A stretch of DNA of 10,560 nt from Gammaproteobacteria bacterium (lineage in GTDB: Bacteria; Pseudomonadota; Gammaproteobacteria; GRL18): assembly GCA_027076245.1 (NCBI GenBank), contig JALTKC010000503.1, positions 1 to 10,560 on the forward strand. The letters run 5' to 3'. Shown here piece by piece: positions 1 to 7,134 of the stretch. The notes below the pieces were generated by a model that made no database searches, was not told where the DNA came from, and worked only from the letters and a program-made list of their open reading frames with translations. Numbering within the stretch: position 1 is the stretch's first letter; each line of letters starts with the position of its first letter. The translations under genes were made by a program, and so were the position numbers.

Positions 1-148
1 TATCCGGACCCTGTTAATTTCTTTAGGATAAAATTTAAACTTAGATGATATAATAATAGATCATAAAAAGTGATTTTGTGAGATGATAGTAATTATTCAC
101 AGATATTCTTGATTAATTTAGGATTATAACGGCCAGAAAGCTCTATTT
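1..148. other. AT-rich leader upstream of hpnD
   Basis: I recognise no gene here. The + frame starting at base 1 stays open only to a TGA at 46-48, and its roughly 15 residues do not resemble the end of HpnC or another family I know, so it could be the tail of an unknown upstream gene or noncoding. A perfect -10 hexamer TATAAT lies at 49-54, but no acceptable -35 sits 16-18 bases upstream. TATAAC at 125-130 likewise lacks a -35. Only a weak purine stretch (AGAAAG, about 134-139) precedes the hpnD start. The promoter of hpnDE is probably in or before this stretch, but I cannot place it. Confidence 0.4.
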
Positions 149-1009
149 ATGACCCCAGACGAATATTGTCAGGAAAAAACCCAGCAAAGCAGTTCCAGCT
201 TCTATTACAGTTTTCTGTTCCTGACCCCGCAGCAGCGTCAGGCCATGACTGCACTGTATGCCTTTTGCCGTGAAGTGGACGATGTAGTGGATGAATGCTC
301 CGATCCACAAGTGGCGGCCAGTAAACTAAACTGGTGGCGTCAGGAAGTTAACGTACTATTTAATGGCCGACCTAATCATCCCGTTGCCCGGGCCTTACAG
401 ACCAGCATTAAGCATTACCCATTAAAGCAAAAATATTTTCAGGAACTGATCACAGGCATGGAAATGGATCTGCACACCAGTCAATACCCTGATTTTAATG
501 CACTCTCTCTATACTGTTATCGGGTCGCCGGTGTAGTGGGTTTATTAACCATTGAAATTCTGGGATACCAGAATAAGCAAACCATAGAATACGCCCAAAA
601 TTTGGGGACTGCTTTACAGTTAATTAATATCTTGCGTGATGTTAAAGAAGATGCTCAACGTGGACGATTTTATATTCCTCAGGATGAACTAAATCGTTTT
701 GAACTGTCAAATAAAGATCTGGCTGCCGATAAAAGCAATACCCAAGTTCTTGAACTGTTTCAGTTTCAGGCTCAACGAGCAGAGCAGTTCTATCAGGATG
801 CCTTTAAGGCACTGCCGCCTGAAGATCGCTATGCTCAGCGTACCGGTATTATTATGGCGGAAATTTATTACGCCCTGTTAAAAAAAATCCGGCAGAAAAA
901 CTACCCGGTTCTGGAACAGAGAGTCAAGGTAGCCAAACTGAAAAAACTCTGGATAGCCTGGCGTACCGCCCGCCGTGAATACCGTCTAAACGTAAAGCAG
1001 AACCAATGA
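149..1009 (+). CDS. hpnD: Presqualene diphosphate synthase HpnD
   Basis: This is a squalene/phytoene synthase family enzyme of 286 residues, the usual HpnD length. In the HpnCDE route it condenses two farnesyl diphosphates to presqualene diphosphate in the cytoplasm, probably near the membrane. The sequence shows the N-terminal signature with FYYSFLFL (18-25) and ALYAFCREVDD (35-45). The first Asp-rich motif is DDVVD at 44-48. The second is DVKED at 164-168, inside INILRDVKEDAQRGRFYIP. These two motifs bind diphosphate through Mg2+. The ATG at 149 is preferred because the segment before the first motif has normal family length, although its ribosome site is weak. The stop overlaps the hpnE start (ATGA, 1006-1009), which implies translational coupling. 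HpnD is favoured over a phytoene or one-step squalene synthase because hpnE follows directly. HpnC, the next enzyme, is not adjacent. Confidence 0.9.
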   Translation: MTPDEYCQEKTQQSSSSFYYSFLFLTPQQRQAMTALYAFCREVDDVVDECSDPQVAASKLNWWRQEVNVLFNGRPNHPVARALQTSIKHYPLKQKYFQELITGMEMDLHTSQYPDFNALSLYCYRVAGVVGLLTIEILGYQNKQTIEYAQNLGTALQLINILRDVKEDAQRGRFYIPQDELNRFELSNKDLAADKSNTQVLELFQFQAQRAEQFYQDAFKALPPEDRYAQRTGIIMAEIYYALLKKIRQKNYPVLEQRVKVAKLKKLWIAWRTARREYRLNVKQNQ

Positions 1010-2364
1010 GCCAGGACAGTCTGATAAGCTCTTCAACCGTCCATATTATTGGTGCCGGGTGGAGCGGCCTGGCCTGTGCCGTAACTCTTTCCCGGGCCGG
1101 CATCCCGGTTCAGCTGCTTGAAGCAGCACCTCAGGCTGGCGGTCGTGCCAGAAGCGTTCAGTACAGAAAAAGTTTTCCTCATACCCTGCTCGATAACGGC
1201 CAGCATATTATGCTGGGTGCCTATCACCACACTTTAAAGCTGTTTAAACAACTGGATATTAAAGAACAGGATGTTTTATACCGACAGTCCTTAAACCTGG
1301 TTTTAAACTCCCCCCGCTCTCCAGTTATCCGTCTTACAGCACCTGCACTGCCTGCACCCTGGCATTTAATTATCGCCATGCTGACATTTAAAAATATTAG
1401 CTTAACAGACCGTCTAAAACTGGTTTTAATGTTAGTACGTATCCGCTTAAAACAGTTTACCCTAACGAAAGACTGTTCAGTGGCTGAACTCCTGAATCAT
1501 TATTCTCAATCTCAACGACTCATTGAAGCCTTATGGGAACCCTTATGCCTGGCCACCATGAATACCCCTATAAAAGAAGCCTCTGCCCAGGTTTTCCTTA
1601 CGGTTCTGGAAAAAAGCTTTAACCACAGCCGTCAGAATTCTGATTTATTATTTTTTAAAAGCGATCTATCTTCTGTATTTGTCAATAAGGCACTTAATGC
1701 TATCCGTCAGCATCACGGCATAATTCTATTCAACCACCGGGTCAGGAATATTGAGCTACAGACGGATACCTCTTCTTCTAATACCTTTATCGTTCATACC
1801 ACCAAGGAGACAATCACAGCCAGTACCCTGGTACTGGCTACACCGGCTTATATTACTGAAAAACTGCAAGGCCAGGTTTTTAACCTGAAACCGGAACACA
1901 GCAAACTGAAATTGACCTATCAGCCTATCTGTACAGTTTATCTTCAGTATCCTGAGCACATTAAATTTGAGCAGGTCATGACCGGTTTTTTTGGAACCTT
2001 AAGTCAATGGGCTATTGATCATCGCATCAATAAGCAACCCGGTCTGATTGCAGTAGTGATCAGCAGTTCGGGCAGACACTTGCAGCTTCCTGAAGAACAA
2101 CTTGTAGACACTATTCATAATGAATTAAAACTGGTGCAACCGGATTTACCTTTATGGCTGCAATACCAGGTAGTTATAGAAAAAAAAGCCACCTTTAACT
2201 GCACAGTTAATATTAATACTGTTCGTCCGGACTTTAACACCTCTAATAAGAGGGTTTTTCTAGCTGGAGACTTTACCCGTACAACCTATCCTGCAACACT
2301 GGAAGGGGCTGTTATTAGTGGGATACAGACAGCACGTCATATTATTAAGCAGCATAAACGGTAA
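1006..2364 (+). CDS. hpnE: Hydroxysqualene dehydroxylase HpnE
   Basis: This is an FAD-dependent amine-oxidase/phytoene-desaturase-like protein of 452 residues. In the HpnCDE pathway HpnE reductively removes the hydroxyl of hydroxysqualene to give squalene. The N-terminal Rossmann motif is HIIGAGWSGLA, with glycines 16, 18 and 21, followed by E39 at the end of the second strand and the GGRAR stretch at 45-49 that is typical of this superfamily. The C-terminal FAD-binding segment is FLAGD at 418-422, continuing as YPATLEGAVISG at 428-439. No signal peptide or clear membrane span is visible. The start overlaps the hpnD stop by four bases, so the pair is one transcription and translation unit. 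The superfamily also includes carotenoid desaturases and protoporphyrinogen oxidases; pairing with hpnD makes HpnE the best assignment. Confidence 0.88.
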   Translation: MSQDSLISSSTVHIIGAGWSGLACAVTLSRAGIPVQLLEAAPQAGGRARSVQYRKSFPHTLLDNGQHIMLGAYHHTLKLFKQLDIKEQDVLYRQSLNLVLNSPRSPVIRLTAPALPAPWHLIIAMLTFKNISLTDRLKLVLMLVRIRLKQFTLTKDCSVAELLNHYSQSQRLIEALWEPLCLATMNTPIKEASAQVFLTVLEKSFNHSRQNSDLLFFKSDLSSVFVNKALNAIRQHHGIILFNHRVRNIELQTDTSSSNTFIVHTTKETITASTLVLATPAYITEKLQGQVFNLKPEHSKLKLTYQPICTVYLQYPEHIKFEQVMTGFFGTLSQWAIDHRINKQPGLIAVVISSSGRHLQLPEEQLVDTIHNELKLVQPDLPLWLQYQVVIEKKATFNCTVNINTVRPDFNTSNKRVFLAGDFTRTTYPATLEGAVISGIQTARHIIKQHKR

Positions 2365-2369
2365 AATAC

Positions 2370-2398
2370 TTTACCCACATTCAAAATATGTCTAAAAT
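2370..2398 (+). promoter_or_regulatory. Possible sigma-70 promoter for yciK
   Basis: A TTTACC hexamer at 2370-2375 (4 of 6 to TTGACA) is separated by 17 bases from TAAAAT at 2393-2398 (5 of 6 to TATAAT). It lies in the 74-base gap between hpnE and yciK and would start transcription near 2405, upstream of the AAAGGA ribosome site. The gap has no GC-rich hairpin, so read-through from hpnDE is equally possible. AT-rich DNA produces such matches by chance. Confidence 0.35.
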
Positions 2399-2438
2399 CT
2401 TTTATTCCATACATCTTAGAGCTTAAAGGAAAATACCA

Positions 2439-3179
2439 ATGTACGATTATTCTGCACCAGAACAATTATTAAAGGATCGTGTACTTCTTGTTACCGGTGC
2501 AGGTGACGGTATTGGTAAGGCAGCCGCAAAGACTTATGCTCAGCATGGTGCTACTGTTATATTACTGGGCAAAACCATAGACAAGCTGGAGCATGTTTAT
2601 GATGAAATTGAACAGGCGGGTTATCCGCAACCTGCCATATATCCCATGAACCTTGAAGGTGCCAGTGCCAAAGACTATCAGGACATGCAGTTGACCCTGG
2701 ACAAAGAATTTGGACGTCTTGATGGTATTCTTCATAATGCCGCATTATTAGGCAGTCTGATGCCCATTAGCCAGTATGATATGGATCACTGGTCAAAGGT
2801 AATGCAGGTTAATCTTAATGCACCCTATATGCTGACCAGAATGTGTCTGCCTTTGCTGGAAAAATCCGATGCCGCCTCCGTGGTATTTACAACTGATGAT
2901 GTAGGAATAAAGGGTAAGGCCTATTGGGGTGCCTATGCCATCAGCAAGGCCGCCACTAATAATATGATGCAGATCCTGGCCGATGAAATGGAAAGCAATA
3001 CCAGTATCCGTTTTAACTGCATTAACCCCGGAAAAGTTGCAACCACCATGCGTTCCAAAGCCTATCCGGGAGAAAATCCTAATACGATTGCTCAACCGTC
3101 AGATATTATGAATGCTTATTTATACTTAATGGGAGTAGACAGTAAAAACATTAATGGCCAGATTATTAATGCTCAATAA
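2439..3179 (+). CDS. yciK: YciK-like short-chain dehydrogenase/reductase
   Basis: This is a classical-SDR protein of 246 residues whose closest resemblance is to the YciK family of gammaproteobacteria, which are NAD(P)-dependent oxidoreductases of unsettled substrate. The cofactor motif TGAGDGIG spans 19-26, the NNAG-equivalent HNAA 99-102, the structural Asn is N125 (QVNLNA), and the catalytic pair YAISK gives Y166 and K170. The family endings NCINPG (193-198) and YLYLMG (227-232) are present. The catalytic serine, expected 13 residues before Tyr, is D153 within FTTDDVG; YciK relatives I recall have FTSSSVG here. The codons read ACT GAT GAT, so this is not a framing error. The start is well supported by AAAGGA at 2425-2430, eight bases before ATG. 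The gene is convergent with the next one. A role in squalene metabolism is not implied by position alone. Confidence 0.8.
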   Translation: MYDYSAPEQLLKDRVLLVTGAGDGIGKAAAKTYAQHGATVILLGKTIDKLEHVYDEIEQAGYPQPAIYPMNLEGASAKDYQDMQLTLDKEFGRLDGILHNAALLGSLMPISQYDMDHWSKVMQVNLNAPYMLTRMCLPLLEKSDAASVVFTTDDVGIKGKAYWGAYAISKAATNNMMQILADEMESNTSIRFNCINPGKVATTMRSKAYPGENPNTIAQPSDIMNAYLYLMGVDSKNINGQIINAQ

Positions 3180-3197
3180 TAACTGTGGAGGCTTAAA

Positions 3198-6100
3198 TTA
3201 GTGAACCGTGCTAAGCTGTGATATATCCTGCTTAAACATATCATGGATTAAAATGGGTTTTTCCACACCAAAGCCCTGAGCATAATCCACACCCAGGTTT
3301 TTAAGCACCTGCAGAATCTCATCATTTTCAACATATTCAGCGACTGTTTTCATACCCAGAAAATGTCCAATTTCATTAATAGATTTAACCATGGCCCGGT
3401 CTTCAGGGTTATTGGCAATATCTTTAATAAACACACCGTCAATTTTAAGATAATCCACAGGCAGGTTTTTTAAATAGGCATAAGATGAAAGTCCGGTACC
3501 AAAGTCATCCAGAGAAAACTCACAGCCGATATCCTTAATGGCATGAATAATATTAATGGCATGATTCATATTTTTTATTGCCACAGTTTCAGTGATTTCA
3601 AAACAGATCCGTTCCGGTGCCACTGGGTATTGCTCAAAAACTTCTGTAATAAAACCCAGAAAATCCATATCATTTAAACTATGTCCTGACAGATTGATAG
3701 CCACCCCACCCATTTGTTCCAGTTGTTCAGGATGTTCTGAATACCAGTTAAGGACATAATTGATCACCCAGCGATCCACATCCACCATTTTATTATACAG
3801 TTCTGCGGCCTCAATAAATTCTGCCGGCGGGCTGTGTTTACCGTCTTTGTCCTTTACCAGTAACAGCATTTCATAATGAGGGGACAGAGTTTGATCAGCA
3901 ATTGGATGCAGTCGGTGGCAGCGTATATCCAGTTGATTATGTTTAACCATCTGATCAATACGAGTCGCCCAAAGCTGCAATTCCTGGCGATGATTAAGCT
4001 CTATGGCATCATATTCCAGTATATGAATTCGGTTACCACCGGTTTCCTTGGCAATTTTAGAGGCCATTAATACTGCATGCAGGAATAGTTTTGCATCATT
4101 ATATTCAGACACCATAACCACACCGATACTGGCCGCCAGACTGAGTTCATCCTGCTCCCAGTTGAAAGTAAAGTTGTGAATTATTTTACGTAAACTTTCT
4201 GCAAAGCCATGGGTGTTTTGTTCATTATCATCCGGTAGAAGAAAAATAAACTCATCTATACCATAACGAGCAAAAAATATTTCGTCATCGATTGACTGAC
4301 GAATAAGCCCTGCAATCTGTGCAAGATATTGATCACCCGCTTCAAAGCCAAAGGTATCATTAATTAAATTAAATTTATCAATATTAACAAAACACAGACT
4401 CCTGCCCTGACCCGTTGCTTTAATTGTTTCCAGAGCCTCATCAAAAATACGAATAAACTCTGTTCGTTTGATTAAACCGGTTAACTTATCCCTACTTAAA
4501 TCTTTTGCCATATCATCATGGACATCACCCAGAACAGCATACAAGCTGCGCTCCATAAGCGGCATGTCAAACTCTTTGGTTGGAGACATGCGTCCATCGT
4601 TAAGCATAGAAACTACTTCGAATAATGTAAATACACCTTGCTGAGCCCCTGATTTGCCTGCAAAAACAAATACATTCTGATTATCACTGCCCCAGATAAA
4701 TTGCAGTTTTTCCCTGTTATTTTTCTTATTAAAAATAACGTAATCATTAACCTTAAGCCGTTTTGCAATATGCTTATTATGCTGCGTCAGGGCATCGGAA
4801 ACGGGCTTGCTTAACTTTAAAATAGCGGTTCTATCAGACAGCGCATAACCATTGATTAATAGCCTGGTAATAAAGTCCTGGTTTAAAGTAATGGAGGAAC
4901 TGCTTTTTCGTCCTGTCAGGTAATTTTCTATTTCCTTCAATAATTTTTTATCGTATTGCTGAGTTTCCTCAAGCCCCTGTTTTAAAATATACAAAATGGT
5001 TTCTTTATCAATAAATTCTTCATGTACATTTTCATCAATACTTAACAGGAGCATATCAACAACTTGTAAATACTGAGTCCACTGTATAGAGTCTCTACCT
5101 TTTTTTAGATAGGTTGTTACCAGAACAGGTATCCACTGATAACTGATTAAATCAGCAATAAGCTTCGGTACTGGTTTATCAGCCAGTCGTATAGCCAGTT
5201 CATTGGTGACAATCTGCTGAGCATTCCACTTATCTATAAGCTTGTTAATATTTTTATTGTAATATTCAGCCTGTATTTTAAGTAACTGATTAAGTACCTC
5301 ATGTACTTTTTCAAAAACCTGTAACTCCCTCTGGTAGTTTTTTAGAATATAAAGAACAAAACCTCTTGCTTTAATATAAAACTTGTTTTTTTCATCATCA
5401 AAGTCCGTCATCGCCAGCCGGTTAATAACAATTCGTGCCGGATTGGACCAGGATTCAAAGACATCCTTATGTAACAGAGCAACCTTTAATAACGGGATCT
5501 GCATGAGTAGCAGTAATTTTTTTACCGGTTTTGTTAATAGATCGTCGGAGGCAATATAGTTAAATAAACGGGTAATAATATCTCTGGTATAGAGATATTC
5601 ATTGATCATTTCCTGAGCGTATTTTTCTTTATTGATATGTTTATCCAGTTCACTGTCAACAGCAAACTGATTATCTTCATTATTGAGCGCTTTTAGTTCA
5701 TGCATTTTCTGAACTTCAGTTAAATCATCCACTAATTGCAGTAATTGCTGCTGATATTCTTCTGAAGCAAAAAATTCACTGCTACCGTCCAGTGCTTCAT
5801 TATCTGATTTAAAACTTAATAATTCCTTTAGAGTATGATAGGTCGGTACCAGATTCAGGCTGTTGTTCAGGGTTGTTATTTCTGTTTTATGTTCAGCCAG
5901 TTCAGGGCTTAATAGCTCGACCGGACGAGTGGCCTGATAATATGCGGTTGGAATTCCCTGTGGCTGAGCAGAAGATGGCGGAGATGAATAAGCCCCCGTT
6001 GAGGGATAAGCCGATTGCTTAATCGCTTCCATAGACTCTGAAGGCATCTTGACAATATTTAGCTTCTGTTTCTCAATTACCGGCAGAATATTATTATCAA

Positions 6101-7037
6101 TCAGAATGTCATTGATTTCTTTATAAATATTAAAAAGATGATGATTCAGTACTTTTTCAAATTGCTTGTATAGTTCCATAGCAACTTTATTGTTCTCAAA
6201 ATACTTGTGAACCACTTCAGCAAACTTTTTAAAAATAATCTCTGGTGAGAACGGGTTAGTTATAATTTTTTCTTCTTCAATACCATACAGGAAGGCCAGA
6301 CGTTTTTTGATATGGGATAAGGGTTCTTCAAAATGGGGCTGGGTATTAACAATAATTTCATTAACGGCCAGCCAGTTTTCAAAATCATCCTGAGCAATTA
6401 AATCCAGCTCTCCATAACTCTTTTCAGAGGTGCTTTGTTCTTCTGAACAACAAAGTTTAAACTGCTCTTCCATGGCATTGATAAAATCAATTTTAAGCGT
6501 GGATTTAATTTTATCCATAATAGAAATGGCATCAAAGAAAAGCAGCTGAGTACTATTAGTGCGAGATGTTTCTGCCTGCTCAAACAGGGAATCTCTGGCC
6601 ACAGGAAAGAAAATATCTGTATTCTTACAAAGTTGATTAAGGAAAATCTGCTGAATATGCTCTACAATTTGTCTGGAATTTTTATCCAGTGAAGTATTCT
6701 GAGTATCCAGCCCCTGCTTTAACTGCTCCCTGCTGAGATTTATCAGAGCATTAATGGCAGGGTTAAAAATTTCAACGGCTATTGAATCATCATGAATACG
6801 ATTGATCTTTACTTCCAGTTGATAGTGTTCAGGCGTCTTTTCATGAGCTATGGTGAATGTTAAATTCAGGCGTTCACCAATGCGAAGTTTATCAGGAAGG
6901 GGTGCCTGTTCAGGCCATTTAAGCAGCAAACCATCAAAACCTACATTTTCTATAATAAACGGCCATGAATGGCCATCTTTATTATAGACGGCAGCATCGA
7001 CTCTAACAGGCGTTCGATGATGGTTTCTTCTTTCCAA
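3198..7037 (-). CDS. PilZ-DUF1631-GGDEF-EAL c-di-GMP protein, degenerate cyclase
   Basis: This is a soluble protein of 1279 residues with no membrane span or signal peptide. Residues 1-100 are a PilZ domain, with RxxxR at R4-R8 and NVGFDG at 31-36, where Gly replaces the usual Ser of [D/N]xSxxG. Residues of about 110-840 resemble DUF1631 (QIPLLKVALLHKDVF and NPARIVINRLA are typical), interrupted near 340-375 by a Pro/Ser/Tyr-rich linker. The GGDEF domain begins at DKLTGL (850). Its signature is GIDEF (926-930), N885 replaces the first metal Asp, and DDEI replaces the RxxD inhibitory site. The C-terminal EAL domain has EML (1056-1058), N1115, E1147, D1177-D1178, K1198, E1234 and Q1254, so the catalytic set is present, but Leu1060 replaces the Arg of ExLxR. 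I infer a phosphodiesterase or c-di-GMP receptor. The start is TTG, fixed by an in-frame TAA at 7041-7043. Confidence 0.9.
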   Translation of the reverse strand: MERRNHHRTPVRVDAAVYNKDGHSWPFIIENVGFDGLLLKWPEQAPLPDKLRIGERLNLTFTIAHEKTPEHYQLEVKINRIHDDSIAVEIFNPAINALINLSREQLKQGLDTQNTSLDKNSRQIVEHIQQIFLNQLCKNTDIFFPVARDSLFEQAETSRTNSTQLLFFDAISIMDKIKSTLKIDFINAMEEQFKLCCSEEQSTSEKSYGELDLIAQDDFENWLAVNEIIVNTQPHFEEPLSHIKKRLAFLYGIEEEKIITNPFSPEIIFKKFAEVVHKYFENNKVAMELYKQFEKVLNHHLFNIYKEINDILIDNNILPVIEKQKLNIVKMPSESMEAIKQSAYPSTGAYSSPPSSAQPQGIPTAYYQATRPVELLSPELAEHKTEITTLNNSLNLVPTYHTLKELLSFKSDNEALDGSSEFFASEEYQQQLLQLVDDLTEVQKMHELKALNNEDNQFAVDSELDKHINKEKYAQEMINEYLYTRDIITRLFNYIASDDLLTKPVKKLLLLMQIPLLKVALLHKDVFESWSNPARIVINRLAMTDFDDEKNKFYIKARGFVLYILKNYQRELQVFEKVHEVLNQLLKIQAEYYNKNINKLIDKWNAQQIVTNELAIRLADKPVPKLIADLISYQWIPVLVTTYLKKGRDSIQWTQYLQVVDMLLLSIDENVHEEFIDKETILYILKQGLEETQQYDKKLLKEIENYLTGRKSSSSITLNQDFITRLLINGYALSDRTAILKLSKPVSDALTQHNKHIAKRLKVNDYVIFNKKNNREKLQFIWGSDNQNVFVFAGKSGAQQGVFTLFEVVSMLNDGRMSPTKEFDMPLMERSLYAVLGDVHDDMAKDLSRDKLTGLIKRTEFIRIFDEALETIKATGQGRSLCFVNIDKFNLINDTFGFEAGDQYLAQIAGLIRQSIDDEIFFARYGIDEFIFLLPDDNEQNTHGFAESLRKIIHNFTFNWEQDELSLAASIGVVMVSEYNDAKLFLHAVLMASKIAKETGGNRIHILEYDAIELNHRQELQLWATRIDQMVKHNQLDIRCHRLHPIADQTLSPHYEMLLLVKDKDGKHSPPAEFIEAAELYNKMVDVDRWVINYVLNWYSEHPEQLEQMGGVAINLSGHSLNDMDFLGFITEVFEQYPVAPERICFEITETVAIKNMNHAINIIHAIKDIGCEFSLDDFGTGLSSYAYLKNLPVDYLKIDGVFIKDIANNPEDRAMVKSINEIGHFLGMKTVAEYVENDEILQVLKNLGVDYAQGFGVEKPILIHDMFKQDISQLSTVH

Positions 7038-7064
7038 GATTTATCTCGTTATTGTTCTTATTAA

Positions 7065-7093
7065 AATATCTGATGCCATTTAATAATAGTCAA
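7065..7093 (-). promoter_or_regulatory. Possible promoter of the PilZ-DUF1631-GGDEF-EAL gene
   Basis: On the minus strand TTGACT (+ strand 7088-7093, 5 of 6 to consensus) is followed after 17 bases by GATATT (7065-7070, 4 of 6); TATTTT with a 19-base spacer overlaps it. Transcription would start near 7058, giving a leader of about 20 bases before the TTG codon. It sits in the only sizeable gap between purF and the c-di-GMP gene, so that gene need not depend on the purF operon. No intrinsic terminator is visible after purF. Confidence 0.4.
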
Positions 7094-7134
7094 AAAGGGA
7101 ATTTCTTCAAGCCATTTAGAGTGATTACTGTCGA

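Noticed and set aside
49..54. Perfect TATAAT upstream of hpnD
   Set aside because: No acceptable -35 at 15-19 bases and very AT-rich surroundings; not enough to call a promoter.
22..124. Repeat of TTTAGGAT at 22-29 and 117-124
   Set aside because: Only eight AT-rich bases, and the flanks do not match; expected by chance.
2393..2404. TAAAATCTTTTA palindrome between hpnE and yciK
   Set aside because: A 5-base AT-only stem with a 2-base loop is too weak for a terminator or a convincing operator.
2793..3095. Open - frame of 100 codons opposite yciK
   Set aside because: Shadow of the SDR gene, which has a good ribosome site and all the family motifs.
3140..3180. ATTATT/AATAAT stem beyond the 3' end of the c-di-GMP gene
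   Set aside because: It contains no GC pair and lies within the yciK coding end, so it does not qualify as an intrinsic terminator.
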